From: Lates calcarifer | Taxonomy: Eukaryota > Chordata > Actinopteri > Centropomidae | Assembly (NCBI RefSeq): GCF_001640805.2 | Contig: NC_066838.1 | Span: 6,962,601-7,026,600, forward strand | Reading direction: 5' to 3' | Length of the DNA stretch: 64,000 nucleotides | Part shown: positions 1 to 16,634 of the stretch, piece after piece | How the letters are laid out: every line of letters starts with the position of its first letter | Numbering within the stretch: the first letter of the stretch is position 1 | Notes under the pieces: model-generated | Database searches by the model: none | What the model saw: the letters and a program-made list of their open reading frames with translations, nothing else | Told to the model about the DNA's origin: nothing | Program-made: the position numbers and the translations under genes

Positions 1-155
1 TGAGACAATGTGGTTGGTTTAGAAACCATCCTTCAAACAGAGTGACATGTGTTAACCTCTGACCTCCCTGTGTGCGTGATGACATTACTTCTTCTCAGGG
101 AACGTTGGCAAAACAATTTGCCCACAAGGAAAAATGGGGGAGTGAATATTTTTAC
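1..155. repeat. Direct repeat copy A (dispersed element, left of mad2l2)
   Basis: This stretch closely matches 3448-3590 in the same orientation. Shared blocks include TTTAGAAACCATCCTTCAAA, GATGACATTACTTCTTCTCA and CAAAACAATTTGCC. Copy A carries a few extra bases near position 11-17 and may continue left of the window. It is probably a fragment of a dispersed transposon-derived repeat; the family is unknown. Confidence 0.75.
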
Positions 156-268
156 AGCAAAGTTACAACACAGCTGAGGGCATTGGAAATGCAAAGATCT
201 GCATTCAAAAAAAACAAAAGACACTATAATAAAAGAACTGCATTCATGCATGTGTGTATGGGATGTGT

Positions 269-274
269 TTTAAT
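269..274 (-). terminator. mad2l2: Possible mad2l2 poly(A) signal (ATTAAA)
   Basis: The minus strand reads ATTAAA here, about 205 bases past the stop codon at 480-482. It is the best-placed hexamer I see before the window edge. The downstream sequence is not clearly GU-rich, so the call is weak. Confidence 0.3.
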
Positions 275-479
275 CACAGACAACAAATATCAGCCAAATA
301 TACCAGTTCAGCACAGACTGCAGCATAATGCAGGAACATCTCGCTCTAAATAATCCCAAGTGTTCAACAAACACTCATCTTTCTCTCAGACTGAGAGCAT
401 TGTGTACTTTGCTCATGATTCAGTGTTGTCACAGACTCGACTCGTGCAGCGATATCCTTCATCTCTGCAAAATGAGGAT

Positions 480-2548
480 CTATGTTTTCTGGGCTCTCTC
501 TTCCACGTAGAGCTGCATCTGTCAGAGACAAAGAACAAACAAGTCAGATATCAATGACAATTCAACAAAACATAACCACAGTGTCAGTCCACACAGTGTA
601 TATCAAAGTGTTAATCTGAGCAACTCCACTTGATTAGAACAGATGAACTGATGTTTCTGCTCACCTTTACTATGTCAGATGTCATGGTCTTCAGTGGGAT
701 GAGTCTTGGCTCTTGCATGTGAACTTCTTGCTCATCAGCAACTATCCATGGGAAATCCTGAAGAGGGAAATACCCAAATATGAAAACCAAGAAATAAACA
801 TGCTGTTTGTGATAGTACATCATGTTTTTAATCTGTGGAATTGCTCTGTTTTCAAAGCCTCACCTTGATGACTTGAACCTTCTCCATGTTTCGTGTGGCA
901 ACATCTCTGGTGTGAACTAGAACTGTAAATGAACACCCTGTGACAAAAAACAACAAGTCACACAAACAGCTCTATGATTTGTATCTACTCCCTCCTGAAA
1001 ATTATTTACATGTCATATAATCTCCTGAACAACAAAGGCATTGCCATTACAGGCTTAATTCCCTTTTAATTGTGCAGTCCCTCCACTGTCAGCTCAGATA
1101 GCTTAAAGAAGTCATCTACTTCCTTGAATTCTTGTTCAATAACACTCTACAGTGATTTCAGAGACACATATATGACCCAGGAGAATGTTACACCCTGAAC
1201 TACACTTCACAGGCGTACCCTTTGTCTTGGGGTTAAACACAAATCCTGCCTCCTCCACGGCCCTAGCCCTCATTATAACCATCACAAACACAACCTGGTG
1301 GACTTAGTAACCTGTAAAAAAAAGTACCTTGTCCATTGTGTGAGAGGCAATCAAGCACTTAGGAGTATAATCAGAATGTTATGTGTTTGTAGTGCACTTT
1401 GTAGTGCAGTAATCATCCATGATGTTACCTGGTGGATTATTATTTAAAACAGCATCACACACACTGATCTTCAGGATGAATGCCCTCAACAGTTGCTCCA
1501 CATGTGAGAGTAGTGTGTCAGAGCTGTAAAGACAAAACCAGAGTTAGTCACCACCATCACACCGACAGCATGTCACTAAACAAACATGTTAACATATAAA
1601 ATGTTTATATTCAGTTTTAAATATGTTTTAGAGGGTAAAAACCTGATGGACAGCAGTGGAGGTTGGGAAATCTCAAACACAAATCTCTCTACTGGGTGAT
1701 GTTCTTTATCCATGATGACCACCACCACCTTCTCTGCATCATTCTGGGAAGGAAAGGAAAACTTCAGCAGGGGTGACACGTGTTACTTAATATTAACCTG
1801 TAAGTTTCAGGTCATGTCTTACCTTCTCAATGAGTGGCTTTACACAGTGTAGTGTGTCCTGGATATACTGATTCAACTCTGGGTGACAAGACATCTAGAA
1901 TAAAACACACCAAAGACAGAGGACTTAGAGATTTAAACAGATGTGTCTCCCTACAAACTGTGACCATATAATAGGCACACGGATGTTCATCTCTACCTGC
2001 ACAGGTACATTGTATTTCTTTCTCTTCTGAAATATTCCAGAGGGATAAACTTCACGGACATACAGGATGAGATGAATGGCGACCTCCAGAAACTCACACA
2101 GGATGTCAGCAACAACTGAAAGAAGATGAGTTCACCGGTTAGTATATTTGTTGCAGTTTTTTTTTTTTATTTCTATATAAAGAGACAGTTGCCACTTAAG
2201 TATTTCCTTATTGGCTTGCATATAATGACAAACAACATAGGGCGACAAAAAGTTAGGGAGGTTTTTTTTAATGAAAATACACCGCTGATTTGTATTGAGC
2301 CGAGCCGAAATGACCAGCATATGACAATGATTCAGCAAATGTATCAAATACATATCTGTGTAAAGGAGTTATTTACTAATCGGTAATGTCAAATATAATT
2401 GCCATACATGTCAATTAGATTTCGTCGACTCATTCGCTTTACAAATCAGGGGCGATCACAGTCAGAGGAATAATACTTCATCATTTCGTGCTAATTTAGT
2501 TTCCTCACCTTGTCCAAAATTGAGGTCTTGTCTTGTCAGAGTTGTCAT
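480..2548 (-). CDS. mad2l2: Mad2l2 (Rev7), HORMA-domain adaptor of DNA polymerase zeta and shieldin
   Basis: Eight coding exons on the minus strand join in frame: 2509-2548, 1997-2115, 1823-1894, 1643-1743, 1429-1523, 864-937, 665-757 and 480-518, each with GT/AG borders. The product is 210 aa, against 211 in human. It starts [19 protein letters not shown] and ends [12 protein letters not shown]. Nearly the whole chain is one HORMA domain, including the C-terminal safety-belt part ([14 protein letters not shown], then [14 protein letters not shown]). In the family, Rev7 bridges REV3L and REV1 in translesion synthesis, acts in shieldin with SHLD3, and inhibits APC/C-CDH1. It acts in the nucleus. 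The start codon matches the human N terminus and lies 17 bases inside exon 2509-2564, whose acceptor leaves room for an upstream noncoding exon. The gene is head-to-head with the carrier gene. The reading frame is intact. Identity is recognised from the translated sequence. Confidence 0.97.
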
Positions 2549-2880
2549 ATTTTCTTCCCAGAAACTGTCAAATAAAACAAATTGGTAAATTTCTAGCTGG
2601 CTAACATTAGCAAAGCAGCCTGTAAGCGTTCATTTTCTATTTGAGGCTGATTTTACTTGTCCGATATTATTGTTTTGTCGCTGCTTGACCTGACGATGTC
2701 AATCCAAGGGATAGGAGAAGTATAATTTCAGTTTTTACAAAGATATCACCAAATCAACTGCAGCTTGAATACATTTACGACCCGAATCTTAGCAAAGCTA
2801 AATCAAAAGCTTCTTGGCGCATCACACCGACATCATTCGTTGTTTACATTCTGTTTGCCGTCCACTAGTGATGACGTTCA
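2549..2880 (-). promoter_or_regulatory. mad2l2: mad2l2 5' untranslated region and probable promoter
   Basis: The start-codon exon extends to 2564, where a minus-strand AG acceptor follows a pyrimidine-rich tract. A weak donor-like CAG/gtcaag occurs near 2690 and could end a noncoding first exon. Bases 2872-2877 read TGACGT, half of a CRE site, inside a locally CpG-bearing stretch. The transcription start is inferred to lie around 2.75-2.87 kb; no TATA box is obvious. Confidence 0.4.
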
Positions 2881-4992
2881 TACTAAAAAAAAAAGTGTAC
2901 TTTCTGCTAGAAAGAAGAAGAATCTTTAATGCATTTGTATTACAATTGCGATTTTTCCCCTGAGTTTTTGGAAAGAGGTAGACAAATATTTAAAGCATAA
3001 TCATTGACATCCATTATTTGGCAAATATACAAAAATCAAAAATTTCCAAATTTAACATCAGGTTTTTTCCCCCAAGGTACTTTGAAATCAGTTACTTGTA
3101 ACACAAAAAATGTTAGGGGAACATATAATCAGCTACTCATTGGCTATTGAGGTGGTAATAGGAATAATTAATGAGTTAGTGTGTGGTGCTGTTGAGATTG
3201 TAAAGACTTTCAGCCATCTGCCTAAAACATAATTTCAAATCTTATTCCATTAAACTTATTCCCAAGTGTCATCATCATTATTATCATTACTCAGATCTTT
3301 CTACCTACACATATCACAACTTTGCTTTTGTCACATATCAGTGGAAGGTAACACTACCAATGGCTGCAAATGTACTCGTGTAAACACAGACACTTTGACA
3401 CAGTATTCCTGATGCTGCTGTAGACACCATGTACAGAACTTGCTGAGTGAGACAATGTTTAGAAACCATCCTTCAAACAGAGTGACATGCGTTAACCTCG
3501 GACATGCCTGTGTGTGTGATGACATTACTTCTTCTCAGGGAGCGTTAGGCAAAACAATTTGCCTACAAGGAAAAATGGGGAGTTAATATGTTAATGATCA
3601 ATCACCTGACCTCAGTGTCACTGAGACCTGCACAGGACCAGTCACCAAAGAGAAAAAGTTCCTGAAACAAGCGATGATAAGATGACAAACAGTACATTTC
3701 TAGGCATGCATCACCAACGAGGAGACAGGAAGGAGCCTATGATTGCAAACAACAAATATGAAAACTTTATTTAAGCTTGTGTTAAATCATGCACTACACA
3801 GTTTCTGTCCCTTAACATTTGGAAGACTGTAAAAACATGGATACAATAACTGTTGATCTGATGTGGATGTAAAAAACCGTAACTCAGAGGGAGCACTTCA
3901 GTCAGTACTTTAATTTAAATACTTTTAACTCCTGGAGTAAGAGAAGACTTCGACCACACAGCAAAAGTCAGATCAACTGAATAAGATTTGCGGAAGTTGT
4001 GCGATTTCATCTTAATATCAAAATAAAATCACACACACCTGGAGGAAGCGAAGCTGTATAAAACTCTAAATCTACAAGGGGTACTATTATATTATCTTAA
4101 ATCGAAATTTACGTAGGTCTAATAAAAACCATTATTAGCTTATGTAAAGCAGCTCGATTTACAGCAACACCACTATGAACCTACTACTCAGACAATTTAT
4201 GACTTCATGGTAAAGCAGAACCAGACTTAAACTGTATTAAATTAAGTCATAAATGTTTTATTGTTTATTATTTAAGGTGCCAGCCTTGTATTTAAAGGCT
4301 GGCCTACAACATTGCTATTGGTGGGTTGCGTTTATGAATTTCCATGCAACTTTTATTTTGAAAAGGCAGACATTCAAACAAGAAACGCTGCCTCTTAAAT
4401 GTCAGTTGACGGTGGTGTTGGTCTCTCAGCCACAGATCATTGATGAGCTGTGATACCGCAGGAAAACATTCCGGAGATGTTCTAATAATGAGGTGACTTT
4501 TACTGAAGGTAAACCAGCTGTTCTCAGATAACAGACCTTTTATTTGCATGATGTAAAGTCAGTGATACACCGTATGATAACACAGTGTAAGTGTGTAACG
4601 GCTTGTCCTCGCGAAATCTTTGTTTTAAGCTAATATTGGTCAAGCTAAACACAAGCGGAGGAAACGTCTAATGTAGAGGTGTGGAAAATGGCACGAAAAT
4701 GAAATTGAATCAGTCACATGATGTTGAATCATCTGCACAAGAGCTTTGATAAAATTATAATAAATGTACTTGTATGAAAAGATCATTCAGTTTTACATTT
4801 TTATGACGGTTGAGCAGGATTTTGCCATCACCTTGGCCCTAAATTTGATGGAAACATGCAGCTTATCCGTATGTGACTAGTCAGTCATACATTAACTATC
4901 CTGAGCTGTGAGACCACAGTCAATCCTCAGGTATTATCTTTATGACAGTTGGTCTCTGAGGCTGTGAATAAAAAGACTGCTCTTCTTTTCAG
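2881..4992. other. Divergent intergenic spacer between mad2l2 and the carrier gene
   Basis: The spacer is AT-rich and has no coding potential that I can support. It holds repeat copy B (3448-3590). The carrier's noncoding first exon probably lies in its right half, because the start-codon exon begins at a splice acceptor (4992/4993). A candidate zone is about 4.4-4.65 kb, where CpG-bearing sequence occurs, but I cannot fix its borders. Confidence 0.5.
3448..3590. repeat. Direct repeat copy B (dispersed element, right of mad2l2)
   Basis: Second copy of the repeat at 1-155, same orientation, roughly 90% identical by eye. It lies between the mad2l2 and carrier promoters. Similarity ends near 3590, where copy A and copy B diverge. 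Confidence 0.75.
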
Positions 4993-5012
4993 GTTGTGAA
5001 ATTGTGCAAGCC

Positions 5013-7932
5013 ATGCCTTTTTTGGAATTCATAGCTGGGAGCATTTCAGGTAAAATAAAGATTAAATACAGCTGGCATATGTGGTGTAGTAGTACCCATG
5101 TGGAGAACTAACATGCCTGTGTTGGTGATTGTATTGCAGGTGCAGTGGGACTGGCAGTTGGACATCCATTAGACACTGTGAAGGTTGGATGACACACTGA
5201 AGTCCACAAAAATGTGCAAATGCAGAAAAAACATGTTTTTCTGACCCCTCATGTTTCATCTGCAGGTGCGTCTGCAGGCTCAGTCAACGTACAAAGGGAT
5301 ACTTCACTGTGTGGCTAAAACATACTCTCATGAAGGGGTAGGTGTCACATCCTCTGAAATTGTTCCACCAGTTATCGCTGTGTAAGGATAGGAGGTACTG
5401 ATGCACACTTATCTATTTATTACTCTTTTCTTCTATCAGATCCGTGGATTCTTTAAGGGCATGGCGTTCCCGGTGCTGACCACCGGCATCACCAACTCTG
5501 TTGTCTTTGGCTCTTACAGTAATGCCTTAGATTACCTCACTCAGTCTAAGCGCAGTGACCGCACTCAAGACAAACCAGCTTCTGCTGCACAGGTCTTCAC
5601 CGCCGGCTGCTTCTCAGGTCTGGTGCAGGTAAGAACACCTGACATTCACTGGCTGGTTTCATCCAAAGCACCTTGCAGATATCACTAACATGATGAATGC
5701 AGGGCTCCGCAGGGTGTGAAAGTTCTCCATTCACAGAGATAAAGTTATTTCTGCTTTCATTTAGTGTGTGTGATCCCTACCTGCTGCACGGCAACATGGA
5801 GAATTCAGATGTTGAAGGAAAATAAGACCTAAAGTGCAAAGTGCTACTGACCCCTAGAGGTTGCAATGTTCACTACAACCCACTAGAACAAACCTCTTGA
5901 TCAGAAAAGGGTTAAGGGTGTGAAATTTGACCTGAGCCAGGTGCCAGAGGAGAGGCCAAAGGTTCATGAAGATCAAAAATGTAGCAATCAGCCATGTAAA
6001 GGTTGATAATAATTGTATTTGATAGAGGACATGCACTGAAGTGTTGTTCATGAATTAATTCTGCCCTGATTAAAAGTCAGCAGATCACCAAAATCATCCT
6101 GAGTGTATCATGAACACCTAAAAAAGAGACAAGCTCTTGAGGAAAGAGAGAGGAGGCACCTGAACACATTCGCCATGGACGATGATGTGTTTTTTTGGAA
6201 TGAGATTTACTATGTGGACAGTGATTGGACAGTAGAGGTCTCTACGCTGGCTAATTCCTCATAGAAATACAAAGTAGAGGATACTGATACTGTTGCCTTA
6301 AAACAAGGTGTTGGTGTTCAGTCTGTGGCTTAATTGTACCTGCAGCAGCTCTGCATAGCATATCTTTCTGTCATCAAAACACTTTACTTGTATTTTAAGA
6401 ATAAAGTTTGCATCATTCTATATTTGTCTCAAACAGCACTTTACCATCTCTCAGTACTTGGTGACTTCCCTACACTTCATCAGCCTTATCCTTTAAAGTA
6501 TCATAAATGTTTCAACAGCACTGACTAAAATAAAAAATAAATCCTCATGGCTTTTGAACAGTTTTGGGTGGACTGACCCTTTAACATGATCTGCTTTCAG
6601 GTGTTTGTGTGTGCACCCATTGACTTGGTGAAGGTGCGTCTGCAGGGTCAGACAACCGCTGACCGATACCGTGGACCCTTTCACTGTGTCACTGTGATCC
6701 TGAAGGAGGAAGGACCCAGGGGTCTGTTCAGAGGAGGACTGGCCCTTGCCCTGAGGGATGTACCCTGCTACGGACTCTACTTTCTGCCTTATGAGGTCAC
6801 TCGTAAGGCTCTGACAGAGAGCGGCAAACAACCAGGTCAGTTACAGAGAATACGACTCTGCAACAGAGCAACAGAACTGACTCTCAGAGTCTGAGATAAA
6901 AAAAATACAAAGTTAGAAATTAGAAAAAAAAATACTCATTGTAAAGTAAAATTATGAGATGCTAACGGTTTTTCTCCTCTGGCACCTGGCTCAGGTCAAA
7001 TTTCACACCCTTAACCCTTTGTTTTTAGTAAATATTTAAATTAACCATGAAGAGTTTTTTTTTCCATTCCTATCATTTTTATCTTTCATTTCCTTTCCTG
7101 GCATAAATGGGCTTCCATATAAAAGATAGATATTTCAGTTCAGTTCAGTCATTTATTTATCCCAGATGGGAAACTTGGCAGTCTGGTGATGACGCTAAAA
7201 AACAACAAAGTACAGAAAGAACAACACAAAAGTTTACTTAGTCAGTCTCTCAAATACTGGCTATAGAAAATTATTTTTTTAAAACGTGCACATTTTTTAA
7301 ATAATAATTTATATAAAATTACATGTGCAAATTAAGCAGGTTAATTGCACTCGTCACCTCACCAGTCACCTTCACAATATGGCTCAAGTGATTTTTATCA
7401 TTGACGTTCAAGTTACCGTACTAAGCAATAACACACGATGTGAGAACAGATTAGTTAAAAGACTTGTAGAACAAGGACATCATTTTACTGTCTACATTAA
7501 AAACACTTAACTCCTTTCAGGAAGTACAAATAGAAAGATATTTAAAGAGTTTTTAAAAACTGTTGTTCAGAAGACATTTTGGATTTACAGTAGATCAGTG
7601 CACACGTGACTTCAAAGATTTAAATTAATTTCTAAGAATTTCTGTCATCAGGCACGTTTGCGATATTGATGGCCGGTGGCGTGGCGGGCGTGGTGACCTG
7701 GTCCTTTGCCACGCCCATGGACGTGGTGAAAGCGCGGCTCCAGATGTCAGGGGCTGGCGGGCGTGAGTACAGCGGGGTCCTCCACTGCATGAGAGTGAGC
7801 GTGCGAGAGGAGGGACTGAGGGTGTTTTTTAAAGGCCTCCTGCTGAACAGCCTCAGGGCCTTCCCTGTCAACGCCGTCACCTTCCTCAGCTACGAGAGTC
7901 TGATGAAAATTTTCTGTCCTCCGGTCAGGTGA
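5013..7932 (+). CDS. SLC25 mitochondrial carrier, SLC25A45/47/48 subfamily
   Basis: Six coding exons join in frame: 5013-5049, 5140-5183, 5266-5337, 5440-5628, 6601-6835 and 7652-7932, giving 285 aa. Three Solcar repeats each carry the carrier signature after an odd transmembrane helix: PLDTVK near residue 22, PIDLVK near 121 and PMDVVK near 216. Six membrane helices in the inner mitochondrial membrane are expected. The N terminus (MPFLEFIAGSISGAVGLAVG) and length resemble SLC25A45 most, but SLC25A47 and SLC25A48 share the architecture, so I do not choose a symbol. Relatives have been linked to methylated amino acid, choline or nicotinate-type cargo; the substrate here is not shown by sequence. 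An exact inverted repeat flanks exon 5. The start codon follows a splice acceptor at 4992, so a noncoding exon lies upstream. The gene is tail-to-tail with slc35e2. Confidence 0.93.
5906..5953 (+). repeat. Inverted repeat, left arm, in carrier intron 4
   Basis: These 48 bases are the exact reverse complement of 6973-7020. The arms sit in the two introns flanking exon 5 (6601-6835), so the pre-mRNA could fold exon 5 into a loop about 1.0 kb long. They are probably two copies of one mobile element in opposite orientation. Confidence 0.9.
6973..7020 (-). repeat. Inverted repeat, right arm, in carrier intron 5
   Basis: Exact reverse complement of 5906-5953. Similarity ends abruptly at both edges: position 7021 no longer pairs with 5905. 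Confidence 0.9.
7120..7320. repeat. Dispersed teleost repeat fragment in carrier intron 5
   Basis: The core TTTATTTATCCCAGATGGGA resembles the 3' ends of common fish retroelements, which often read as 'TTTATT(A/G)ATCCC(A/C)...GGGAAA'. An AT-rich tail follows. The assignment is from memory of the motif, with no search. Confidence 0.4.
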
Positions 7933-8410
7933 CCTCTCTCCTCCTGATAGTGAATGTGTTCATGCTTTGCCTTGCAAATTCAAAGATCTTCCTGCAGTGA
8001 GGAGATTTCAATACACACCATCAGACTGTAGGTCAGATATTCTCAGGCTTACTTCATGTTACCAGCTGAAACTGTCTCAGGTTTACACTCTTTTCTTTTA
8101 AAGATGATGAGTGTTGAAGTACTGTTTTTAAGGTCAGGATAGGTCAACTCTCACCTGGCTGCCTGAACACACTTTGAGGACTGTTTGATGAAACTGTTGA
8201 AGCTGCTGTGAAGTCCTCTGTCAGGTTTCAGCTGCTCGTATTTACTGGAGACCAAATCCATTTTACTTGACAAATTGTGAATGTAAACACTGTAACTTTG
8301 TTGCATATAAGACAACACCATGTTCTACATGTTATTGACTGTAGGTTTATTTTTTTTATTTCAAAGCATTTTACCCCTGTCAACTGGACACAAACACAAA
8401 ATGATTTCTT

Positions 8411-8420
8411 AATAAATAAA
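8411..8420 (+). terminator. Carrier gene poly(A) signal (overlapping AATAAA pair)
   Basis: AATAAATAAA lies about 480 bases after the stop codon, giving two overlapping canonical hexamers. A G/T-bearing stretch follows about 40 bases later. The 3' UTR is therefore taken as 7933 to about 8440. Confidence 0.6.
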
Positions 8421-8439
8421 CAATACAAAGACTGTCACT

Positions 8440-10115
8440 GACTTCATTCTTGGGGAGCGGCCCAGTGTGGACCCCACAGGCCACATGTAGATGATAAATA
8501 TGGATAGGTAGAGCATTATAAGATGTCACTGATAAGATGTTCTGCTATGTGAGGGAGGGTCCTCACCACTCATTCTTTATGTTTCAGGTGGTGGTTGGAG
8601 TTGAAATTGTTGAGATTTAAAATGACAGCTGAATAATCTCCATGACAACTGAGCAAACTTGACTGCTGATAAAGGCCATGAGATGTGGCTGAAAACAATC
8701 CAGTACTGGACCTTGAATTAAAGCAGCTATAATCAATATTTTTATGTTAAAAATGAATCAAATGATGGAGTTTCATGTGAAGAGGGTTGCTTGTAATGAC
8801 AAATTCAGAGAAAATGATCACCTGACTCTATCCCCTCCCAGCTTACTGAGCTGTTTACCTTTTTTACTGTGTTAATTCACTCCCACTGCTCGCAGTGTTT
8901 ACCCATTGAACACTATTTGTTCTTAACCACAAAGCAGATACAGTTAGTAACTAGCTGATGAACACAGGGGAGCATTTAGTAACTGAAGATATTTCCCTCA
9001 AGAGTTGGTGGAGACCAAAGATAGAACAGGAAGGAGGAGGTGGATAATGGCTGAGCAGACAGAAACAGGATTCCAGATGAACGCTAACACTGATCCATGT
9101 TTGCTAACACGTTCATCACATTCACGTGAACTTTCAAGTCCAACATGAATATGATGTTTACACATACCAACAGGATAAAGGGGTATTTCTAACAGGATCC
9201 TGATGTGCATGTTGATACTGGCTGATGATCGAAATATAAAAAACACTGACAAGGTGCTGAAGAGAAAATACATTTACATCACAGAATATTTTTTACATCT
9301 ATGATTTGCACGTTCCCAAACATACAGTTCATAAGCGCTCTGTCCTCTACACCTTCCACATGTGAACCTTTGATGATACAGTACAAATACACAGAAAATC
9401 TGCCTCTTGAGGCAGCGCCTCCATTACTTACTATGGAAGATTAGTGTAAAAAGACATATTCAAACAAAGCAAAGCTCATTCCTGGAGTTTTAGAGACGCT
9501 TTACAGAGAACCAACTCCTCAGACAAAAACAGGAAACAGACAAGTAGAATGAACATGTTTGTTATGTAAAAAAAAATAATAATAATAATTCAAGTCAGAC
9601 AAACTTTATGATCAAATGTGTAGTGTCTGAGTGTAGGCAAAACACAGGTGAGAAAATTAAAAAAAACAACAACTTTCGTTGAGGCACAAAAAGTAAAGCA
9701 AACAGAGCATTAACAAAATGCTTTGAAAAACAAAAACACCACACAGCTATCTGACAATGATTAACATAGGTTTGTCCTATCAGACACCTGATGGACTCTG
9801 TTAGTACCTGACCTCTGAAAAATTGGGAAAGACATCTGTACACTCACACAGGAGCAGCATGGGAGACTACAAGCAGTGAGCGGACAGTAAGGCTCCTGTA
9901 TGTTAGACTACTGGCACCGTGCAGCTGTTTTTGGCAAAACTGGCAAAGTGGCACTGAAGAGTTTCCATGGAAGAAAGACGTCTGTGGAAGAAGCTCACGT
10001 TCACCACAGAAACTGAACTGAGGCTCAGTGAGGACAGAAGGGGAAGCACTGTGAATAACGGTGACACTACTAGAATAGATCCAACAGGACGATCAATTAA
10101 TCAGATGACTAAAGA
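8440..10115. other. Spacer between the convergent carrier and slc35e2 3' ends
   Basis: No gene is supported here. The stretch about 8710-9100 (around TAAAGCAGCTATAATCAATA) looks like an old dispersed fish repeat, with a related short core near 40.75 kb. A short A-rich run with AAT repeats sits at 9569-9590. The open frames seen are short and lack splice or homology support. Confidence 0.5.
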
Positions 10116-10134
10116 ACAAACCATGATTTACCAC

Positions 10135-10140
10135 TTTATT
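10135..10140 (-). terminator. slc35e2: slc35e2 poly(A) signal (AATAAA)
   Basis: The minus strand reads AATAAA about 1.1 kb past the slc35e2 stop codon. It is followed on that strand by TGGTTTGTTCT, a fitting U/GU-rich downstream element. The 3' UTR would span about 10115-11237. Confidence 0.55.
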
Positions 10141-11237
10141 TGGAGGTAAAACTAAATGTGAGCATATCTGTACTATCACTAATGATCCCTCATTGCACAA
10201 CAAGAAAGTTCAAACAACTACAGTGAATACAGTGGGTCAAAGTTGAACCAGCAGTGATGGATCATTAGAATAAACAGTTTGTGTGTCTTATTTTACCGGG
10301 CCAATGTGCTGAGCTACAAAAACAAACCCAGCTTGTAAGAAACCTTTTTTCTTGAAGATTCAGTTCATTCTCTAAACTCCCTTTCCTGATCAGGGCTGCT
10401 ATCCCAGCATGCACTGGGGAGGGATCAGTTTACAAAGAAAAACGAAAACACAGGTTTTTAAAAAAAAAGTCCCTACACACACCCACAACCGTTCATGATA
10501 GATGATGAGCATTCCCAGAATGCATTATGTGGCTTTCAAATGTTCCACACATTTATTTAACATGTGTCAAACAGCTAAGTCTAAGCTTTGGCTGGACAAG
10601 CCTCCAAAAAGCCTCACATCTCAGGCACTTGTGCCCTCTTCACATCTTAAATTCAGATGCAATCAAGAGACATTTTTACATTGTATCAAACAGTGTAGGT
10701 TACACCATGACAAACTGAAATCTTACAGCTTCAATGCTCTACAGATATTCACAATAGCGTACATTCAGCAGCTGCTGTACCACAGATGAGAGATAAACCG
10801 GCACACTCTGGAATGTAAGACAAAAAGCTTACAGAAGTCACCTCCTTCAGAGAGCTGAAGGACACCCTGAGCTTCCACTTTACTGACCAATATTAGACAA
10901 AGCCAAGGATCAGGGATGTTTAAAGTGTGAGTAAGATCACCAGGACAGGAAAGAAATACTGTATATATTGTTCCACAGGACTGAGGACGGCTTGGTCTAA
11001 CACACAGTGACCTTTTTACCAAGCCAGTTCCAACAGTTTGTTTTAAGCTCTAAGACATGACAGAGACACTGAGGAGAACCTGGAAAAACAACATGACTGG
11101 ATCCTCTTTAACTGGAATGTGTACATGATGGAGAACAAACTAATATCCAGTCATTTCATCCAGACAGCCACAGAACTGAATTCTCTTAATACCTTGATCC
11201 CATTTCAAGCAGTGCGTTGGTCTGAAGTGCTGAGCTC

Positions 11238-15187
<3,950 letters not shown>

Positions 15188-15726
15188 TTAAAGGTTAGTC
15201 CATCTTCTGATTGGTCCAGGAGCTGATCAGACTCTCAGTGGCTGCTGGGAATGTTTTAAAGACTGGATCTGGAAATAAAAACCGTCTTCAGTCAGGTGAT
15301 AAAAATCAGGTTCTTTATAAACAAGTGTAAATCACAACTACTACAACTTCATGTATTGTTCACTGCTCTGTATTTAACACGTGTGTGGCATACTGCATTG
15401 ACTGCAAACACCTCACTTTAAAGACTTCTTTTCCTCCATAATTCACATGTGAAACAGAGACAGAGATCAGAGAGAAGATAAAAGATGAACTGAGCCCAAC
15501 CACAAGCTCAACAAATATTCACATAAATGTGTGAAAACTGCTGTTTTCAGGGAGTTTCCGTATATTCAGAAGCCCCTCAGGTTTGTTTTCAATGCAGACG
15601 ATATAACGTTACCTTCACACACACAGATGAGATATGAAGTTTGGTGCAGCTAGCTGCTTCTGGCGATAACTCAAGATGTAAATAACAAACTCCAGATGTA
15701 ACCGTGCCAAGTAGACTGGCTCTTAC

Positions 15727-15880
15727 CTCTCTCTATGAACGTGAACGCTTCAGTTTGGATTGAAAAATAAATCCAGCAGTCGGTCACAGCAGTGAGTACA
15801 ATAAAAGGAGGAAGTTGCACATTGACGTTAGCTAACCACGGTTTGTTTGCGGCACCACAGGACGCGGCGGAGCAGGAGCT
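15727..15880 (-). other. slc35e2: Probable noncoding first exon of slc35e2
   Basis: The minus strand shows GAGAGAG followed by the good donor gtaagagc, with the exon edge at 15727. It lies about 600 bases upstream of the coding start, in a CpG-richer stretch (about 15.75-15.9 kb, with GGACGCGGCGGAGC on the plus strand). The far end is an estimate; the transcription start is not visible directly. Confidence 0.4.
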
Positions 15881-16634
15881 AACATGCTAACAGAGCTGTC
15901 CGCCACAGCCCACAACATGAGGGAGTGTTAAATGAATCTACACCAGCTACGTGCAACTGTTCGCCCTGCTGTCTGTGCTCACCACATCTATGCACCTGAC
16001 TTTGAGACGTGGCTGCTAACAATCACCGCGCAGTGTCAAGCTAACACCAAACAACAGAATGCACGGAAAAACCTTCAAATTAAAACCTCTACTCGAGAAT
16101 TATCTTCAATATTAACCCAAATGCTGGTGACTTAAAGTTTATAATCCACTACACTGAACATTTTAACATTTTTGTTTTTCAGTCAGATAAAAACTTGCCC
16201 CTAAATACACACCTTTCGCCAGAATTTTAAAAAGAATGCTTTTATTTTAAAAATACAAACATAGTGTTTCCTGTTAAACTTGACCCGGCTGCCACGAGAC
16301 CGAATAAATGATGCTAAAATGATGTTTTCAAAGTCTGCATCCAAGCTTTCTATTCAGAGTGTGACATGTTTTTGGCCATTAAAAACACGCACATTTCAGT
16401 CTGTTGGAAAGTGAAATTTATTAATTAAAAACTCAATAGAAATAATAAGAATCAAATCAGTGTGTTGTAGTTCCAGGCTGAGGCCAGCAGAGGCCAGTGA
16501 ACACATCTGATGAGTCTAGATCACAGTCTATGGACATAAATCAAAAATCAACTCCGCTGCATCAAGTGTCAACCACATTAAATTTCATAAGGTTTTAGTT
16601 TGAACTAATTTACAAACAGTATGGAGGTTTGGTA

